This document shows, piece by piece, positions 5,716-8,286 of a DNA stretch of 8,286 nt. Source of the stretch: an uncultured Lachnospiraceae bacterium. GTDB taxonomy: Bacteria; Bacillota; Clostridia; Lachnospirales; Lachnospiraceae. The stretch lies in NCBI GenBank assembly GCA_905236545.1, contig CAJOQO010000194.1, positions 1-8,286 of the forward strand. The letters run 5' to 3'. The notes beneath the pieces were generated by a model. It saw nothing but the letters and a program-made list of their open reading frames with translations. It was not told the origin of the DNA and searched no databases. A program made the translations under genes and the position numbers. Positions within the stretch are counted from its first letter, which is position 1. Each line of letters begins with the position of its first letter.

Positions 5716-6747
5716 TCACTTGCTTTCGTTTCTCGCCTGAAGCGCCATCTTGGCCTGCAGGTTTCTCTGTGTCTGGTCAATGACAACCGCAAGAATGATA
5801 ACCAGTCCGCGGATAACCTTCTGCCAGAACTCGGAAACGCCGCACATCGTCATACCGTCGTTGATAACACCGATCACGAATGCACCGACGATGGTTCCGA
5901 TAATCGTTCCGGAACCGCCTGCCATGGACGTTCCGCCAAGAACCGTAGCCGCGATCGCATTCATTTCCCAGCCATCACCGGAAGCCGGGTGCGCAGCGTT
6001 CAGCTGTGCTGTGTTGATGATGCCGACCCAGGCTGCGCAGAATCCGGAGATCATGTATACGAAGATCTTAATCTTATCCGCCTTGATACCGGACAGTCTG
6101 GCAGACTTCTCATTGCCGCCGACCGCAAGTACATACCAGCCGAACGGAACCTTCTTCAGGAGGATCGCCGCGATCACTGCCAGGATCACAAATACATACA
6201 CACCCGCCGGGATGCCGAGAAAGTTGCTGCCCAGCGCTTTAAAGCCGGTGTTTCCAAGGGCCTCATATCCGCCCAGCTTGGAGAAGGTGGCGCCGCCGGA
6301 GCGAAGGTTTGCAAAGCCGCGGCAGATGTACATGGTACCCAGCGTTGCGATAAAGGGGGCAACCCCAAGCTTCGTCACGATCAGTCCGTTCACCGCGCCG
6401 ACCAGGATCCCGAAGATGCACATGATCACAATAATTGCCGGAACATTGAAATAAAGCGTCTTCGATCCGATGGTCAGGCCTTCCTGGATCATGCCGCCGG
6501 CCAGCATGCCGGTAAGGCCGACCACCGATCCGACCGACAGGTCAATTCCGCCTGTGATAATGACAAAGGTCATGCCCAGTCCGAGAATGCCATACAGCGC
6601 AACGTGCTTGGCTACCATGGTCAGCGTTGCCACCGAAAGAAATGACTTCGCCGCAAAGCTGAAGAAGATGACCAGGATAATCAGCACGATAAAGGTTCTG
6701 CCCTTCAGCAATGTCATCAACAGTTGATTATTATTCTGCTTTTTCAT
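5716..6747 (-). CDS. rbsC: Ribose-type ABC transporter permease
   Basis: This 343-aa integral membrane protein is the channel subunit of a ribose/xylose/arabinose-class (CUT2) importer. After a short polar N-terminus it has about eight to ten hydrophobic spans, roughly 18-38, 46-66, 71-88, 103-123, 128-144, 183-199, 226-246, 262-275, 281-300 and 309-326. Family motifs include ITGGIDLSVGS (64-74), PFIATLGTMYICRG (131-144), YVLAVGGNEKSARLSGI (205-221, the cytoplasmic loop that meets the ATPase) and VLGGTSMAGGSGTIIGT (269-285). The ATG at 6747 has GGAGGGAG about 10 nt upstream and lies 20 bp after the rbsA stop, so the two are clearly co-transcribed. CUT2 permeases usually work as homodimers with one dual-domain ATPase. 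The solute-binding protein is not in the window. The motif match to RbsC is strong; the actual sugar is not given by sequence. Confidence 0.95.
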   Translation of the reverse strand: MKKQNNNQLLMTLLKGRTFIVLIILVIFFSFAAKSFLSVATLTMVAKHVALYGILGLGMTFVIITGGIDLSVGSVVGLTGMLAGGMIQEGLTIGSKTLYFNVPAIIVIMCIFGILVGAVNGLIVTKLGVAPFIATLGTMYICRGFANLRSGGATFSKLGGYEALGNTGFKALGSNFLGIPAGVYVFVILAVIAAILLKKVPFGWYVLAVGGNEKSARLSGIKADKIKIFVYMISGFCAAWVGIINTAQLNAAHPASGDGWEMNAIAATVLGGTSMAGGSGTIIGTIVGAFVIGVINDGMTMCGVSEFWQKVIRGLVIILAVVIDQTQRNLQAKMALQARNESK

Positions 6748-6767
6748 GATATCTGCTCCCTCCGATC

Positions 6768-8286
6768 TTAAGATGCATTCCGTCCGGTACCCAGTCCGGC
6801 ATAAGATGCCCGTACAAGATTATCTTCCGTAATCTCTTCCCCAACCAGCTCTCCGGTCAGTTTTCCGTTGGACAGGACGTAGATCCTGTCAGCGATCGCC
6901 ATGATCTCCTTCAGTTCTGAAGAAATGACGATAATGGACAGTCCTTCTTCGCTCAGCTGATGAATGATCTCAAAAACTTCTGTTTTCGCGCCGATGTCGA
7001 TGCCTCTGGACGGTTCATCCATCAGCAGGACGGTCGGGTTCGTAAGCAATCCCTTGGAGATGACAACCTTCTGCTGGTTTCCTCCTGACAACGACAGGAT
7101 CGGAAGGTGTTTATCAGCAACCTTTATATGTAATCTCTGAATCGAATCGTCAACGGCACTGCTCTCTTTCGAGTCATTGCAGAACACGCCGCTCGTGTAT
7201 TTGCGCATGGATGCGATGGAAGCATTCTTACAGATATCCAGTGTCTGGATCAGCCCCTGCCTCTGACGGTCCTCCGGAACGAGCGCGAACCCTTTCCGGA
7301 TCTGTCCGGCAACGTTTTTCACCTGGATCTTCTGTCCCTTGTAGATCACCTCGCCGGTATGCTCCGGATGAAGTCCCATCAGGCATTCGAACAGTTCGCT
7401 CCGTCCTGCGCCCAGCAGGCCGTACACGCCCAGCACCTCGCCCTTCTTCAGGTTCATGCTGACCTTGTCCAGAAGCCATCCGCCGCCCTTCTTCGGCAGG
7501 CTGATCTCCTTCAGTTCAAGAATCTTCTCCGCATGATCCAGGTCGATCGAGCGCTCGAACCTGTGATACTGCGTGTTCTTGCCGACCATGTTCTCAACGA
7601 TCCAGCTCAGCTCGATGTCTTTTACGTCCGCGTCCGCCACATATTTGCCGTCCCTCAGGATCGTAACGTGATCGCCGATCTCCATGATCTCTTCCAGACG
7701 GTGAGAGATGTAGACGATCGAGATTCCCTGCTCCAGCAGTTCGCGCATGATCTTGAAGAGAACCTTCACCTCAGCCGCCGACAGAGAGGAGGTCGGTTCG
7801 TCCATGATCAGGACCTTCAGGTCATCCTGGATCAGGTTCCGGGCGATCTCCACCATCTGCTGCTGCCCGACACGGAGATCTCCGACCAGTGTCTCGGGCG
7901 GAATCTCATGCTCCAGGCGCTGAAGGATCTTTCTGGCGCCTTCCATGTGCATCCTGTCATTCAGAAACGGGCCGTTCTTTTTCTCATGGCACATGAAAAT
8001 ATTCTGGTATACGGTAAGGTTCGGGAACAGGCTCAGCTCCTGATGGATGATGCCGATTCCTTTGGCTCTCGCGGCATTGCTGTCCCTGAAGCTGACCTCC
8101 TCGCCACCCATGTACATCTTTCCGGCGGAAGGCTGCTCGATCCCCGCAATCATCTTCATCAGGGTGGACTTGCCCGCGCCGTTCTCTCCGATCAGGACGT
8201 TCACCTTCGCCCTGAGAAGATCAAACGATACCTGATCCAATGCCTTTGTTCCGGGGTAGATCTTATCTATCTTTTCACAGTGGAGA
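6768..8286 (-). CDS. rbsA: Ribose-type ABC transporter dual ATPase, 5' end truncated by the window edge
   Basis: This is a fused two-domain ATPase of a CUT2 sugar importer, with 505 residues visible and the stop at 6768. The frame continues past the first possible start (TTG at 8240) to the window edge, reading ...KIYPGTKALDQVSF, which matches the conserved N-terminal FPGVKALD region. The true start therefore lies outside, probably only a few codons away. In visible numbering, domain 1 has Walker A GENGAGKST (33-41), Q-loop Gln82, signature VGQQQ (139-143), Walker B LIMDEP with Glu163, and switch His195. Domain 2 has the degenerate P-loop GLLGAGRSE (289-297) usual for RbsA, signature LSGGNQQ (399-405) and Walker B LLMDEP (420-425). 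It is a peripheral cytoplasmic-face subunit that powers RbsC. It is the first visible operon gene. The promoter and binding-protein gene would lie further right. Confidence 0.95.
   Translation of the reverse strand, partial: LHCEKIDKIYPGTKALDQVSFDLLRAKVNVLIGENGAGKSTLMKMIAGIEQPSAGKMYMGGEEVSFRDSNAARAKGIGIIHQELSLFPNLTVYQNIFMCHEKKNGPFLNDRMHMEGARKILQRLEHEIPPETLVGDLRVGQQQMVEIARNLIQDDLKVLIMDEPTSSLSAAEVKVLFKIMRELLEQGISIVYISHRLEEIMEIGDHVTILRDGKYVADADVKDIELSWIVENMVGKNTQYHRFERSIDLDHAEKILELKEISLPKKGGGWLLDKVSMNLKKGEVLGVYGLLGAGRSELFECLMGLHPEHTGEVIYKGQKIQVKNVAGQIRKGFALVPEDRQRQGLIQTLDICKNASIASMRKYTSGVFCNDSKESSAVDDSIQRLHIKVADKHLPILSLSGGNQQKVVISKGLLTNPTVLLMDEPSRGIDIGAKTEVFEIIHQLSEEGLSIIVISSELKEIMAIADRIYVLSNGKLTGELVGEEITEDNLVRASYAGLGTGRNAS

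Noticed and set aside
8238..8240. TTG at 8240 as the start of the rbsA-type ATPase.
   Set aside because: The open frame upstream encodes the conserved KIYPGTKALD region of the family, so this Leu codon is internal and the gene is cut by the window edge.

Overview
This window is one strand-coherent block of seven genes, all read on the minus strand from right to left. It looks like a sugar-uptake and catabolism operon from a mid-G+C member of the Bacillota, most likely Lachnospiraceae-like. The reasons are strong AGGAGG-type ribosome binding sites, the family content, and GTG or ATG starts with short gene junctions. The taxonomy is inference. All seven genes read as intact, except that the first gene (rbsA) runs off the right edge.

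Layout in transcription order: rbsA-type dual ATPase (8286 to 6768, 5' end outside the window), rbsC-type permease (6747 to 5716), rbsD pyranase (5645 to 5250), a 174-bp spacer built around a 109-bp inverted repeat, an L-fucose-isomerase-like sugar isomerase (5075 to 3648), a LacI-family regulator (3624 to 2620), a 130-bp spacer with a 14-bp tandem repeat, a ribokinase-like PfkB kinase (2489 to 1599), and a glycerol-kinase-like FGGY kinase (1542 to 64). The last 63 bases at the left edge hold two spaced TGTCCGG palindromes. No gene-free stretch reaches 300 bp. No RNA gene, CRISPR array, transposase or clear rho-independent terminator was seen.

Proposed logic: a periplasmic-type binding protein, not in the window and perhaps upstream of rbsA, would deliver a monosaccharide to RbsA/RbsC. 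RbsD would interconvert its ring forms, the isomerase would convert aldose to ketose, and one or both kinases would phosphorylate it. LacI would sense the sugar or an intermediate. This is more than ribose use needs, since ribose requires only RbsABCD and RbsK. The extra isomerase and FGGY kinase therefore point to another aldose, perhaps a pentose, a tetrose or a deoxy or branched sugar. The substrate cannot be fixed from sequence alone. No aldolase, epimerase or transketolase is visible; one could lie beyond the left edge.

The least ordinary features are non-coding. Three gene junctions carry repeats: a 31-bp tandem duplication at pfkB/FGGY, a 14-bp tandem array at lacI/pfkB, and the long hairpin flanked by 16-bp direct repeats at rbsD/isomerase. 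The FGGY kinase has a GlpK-like scaffold with two glycerol-pocket residues replaced by serine, and the LacI protein seems to lack the canonical hinge helix.
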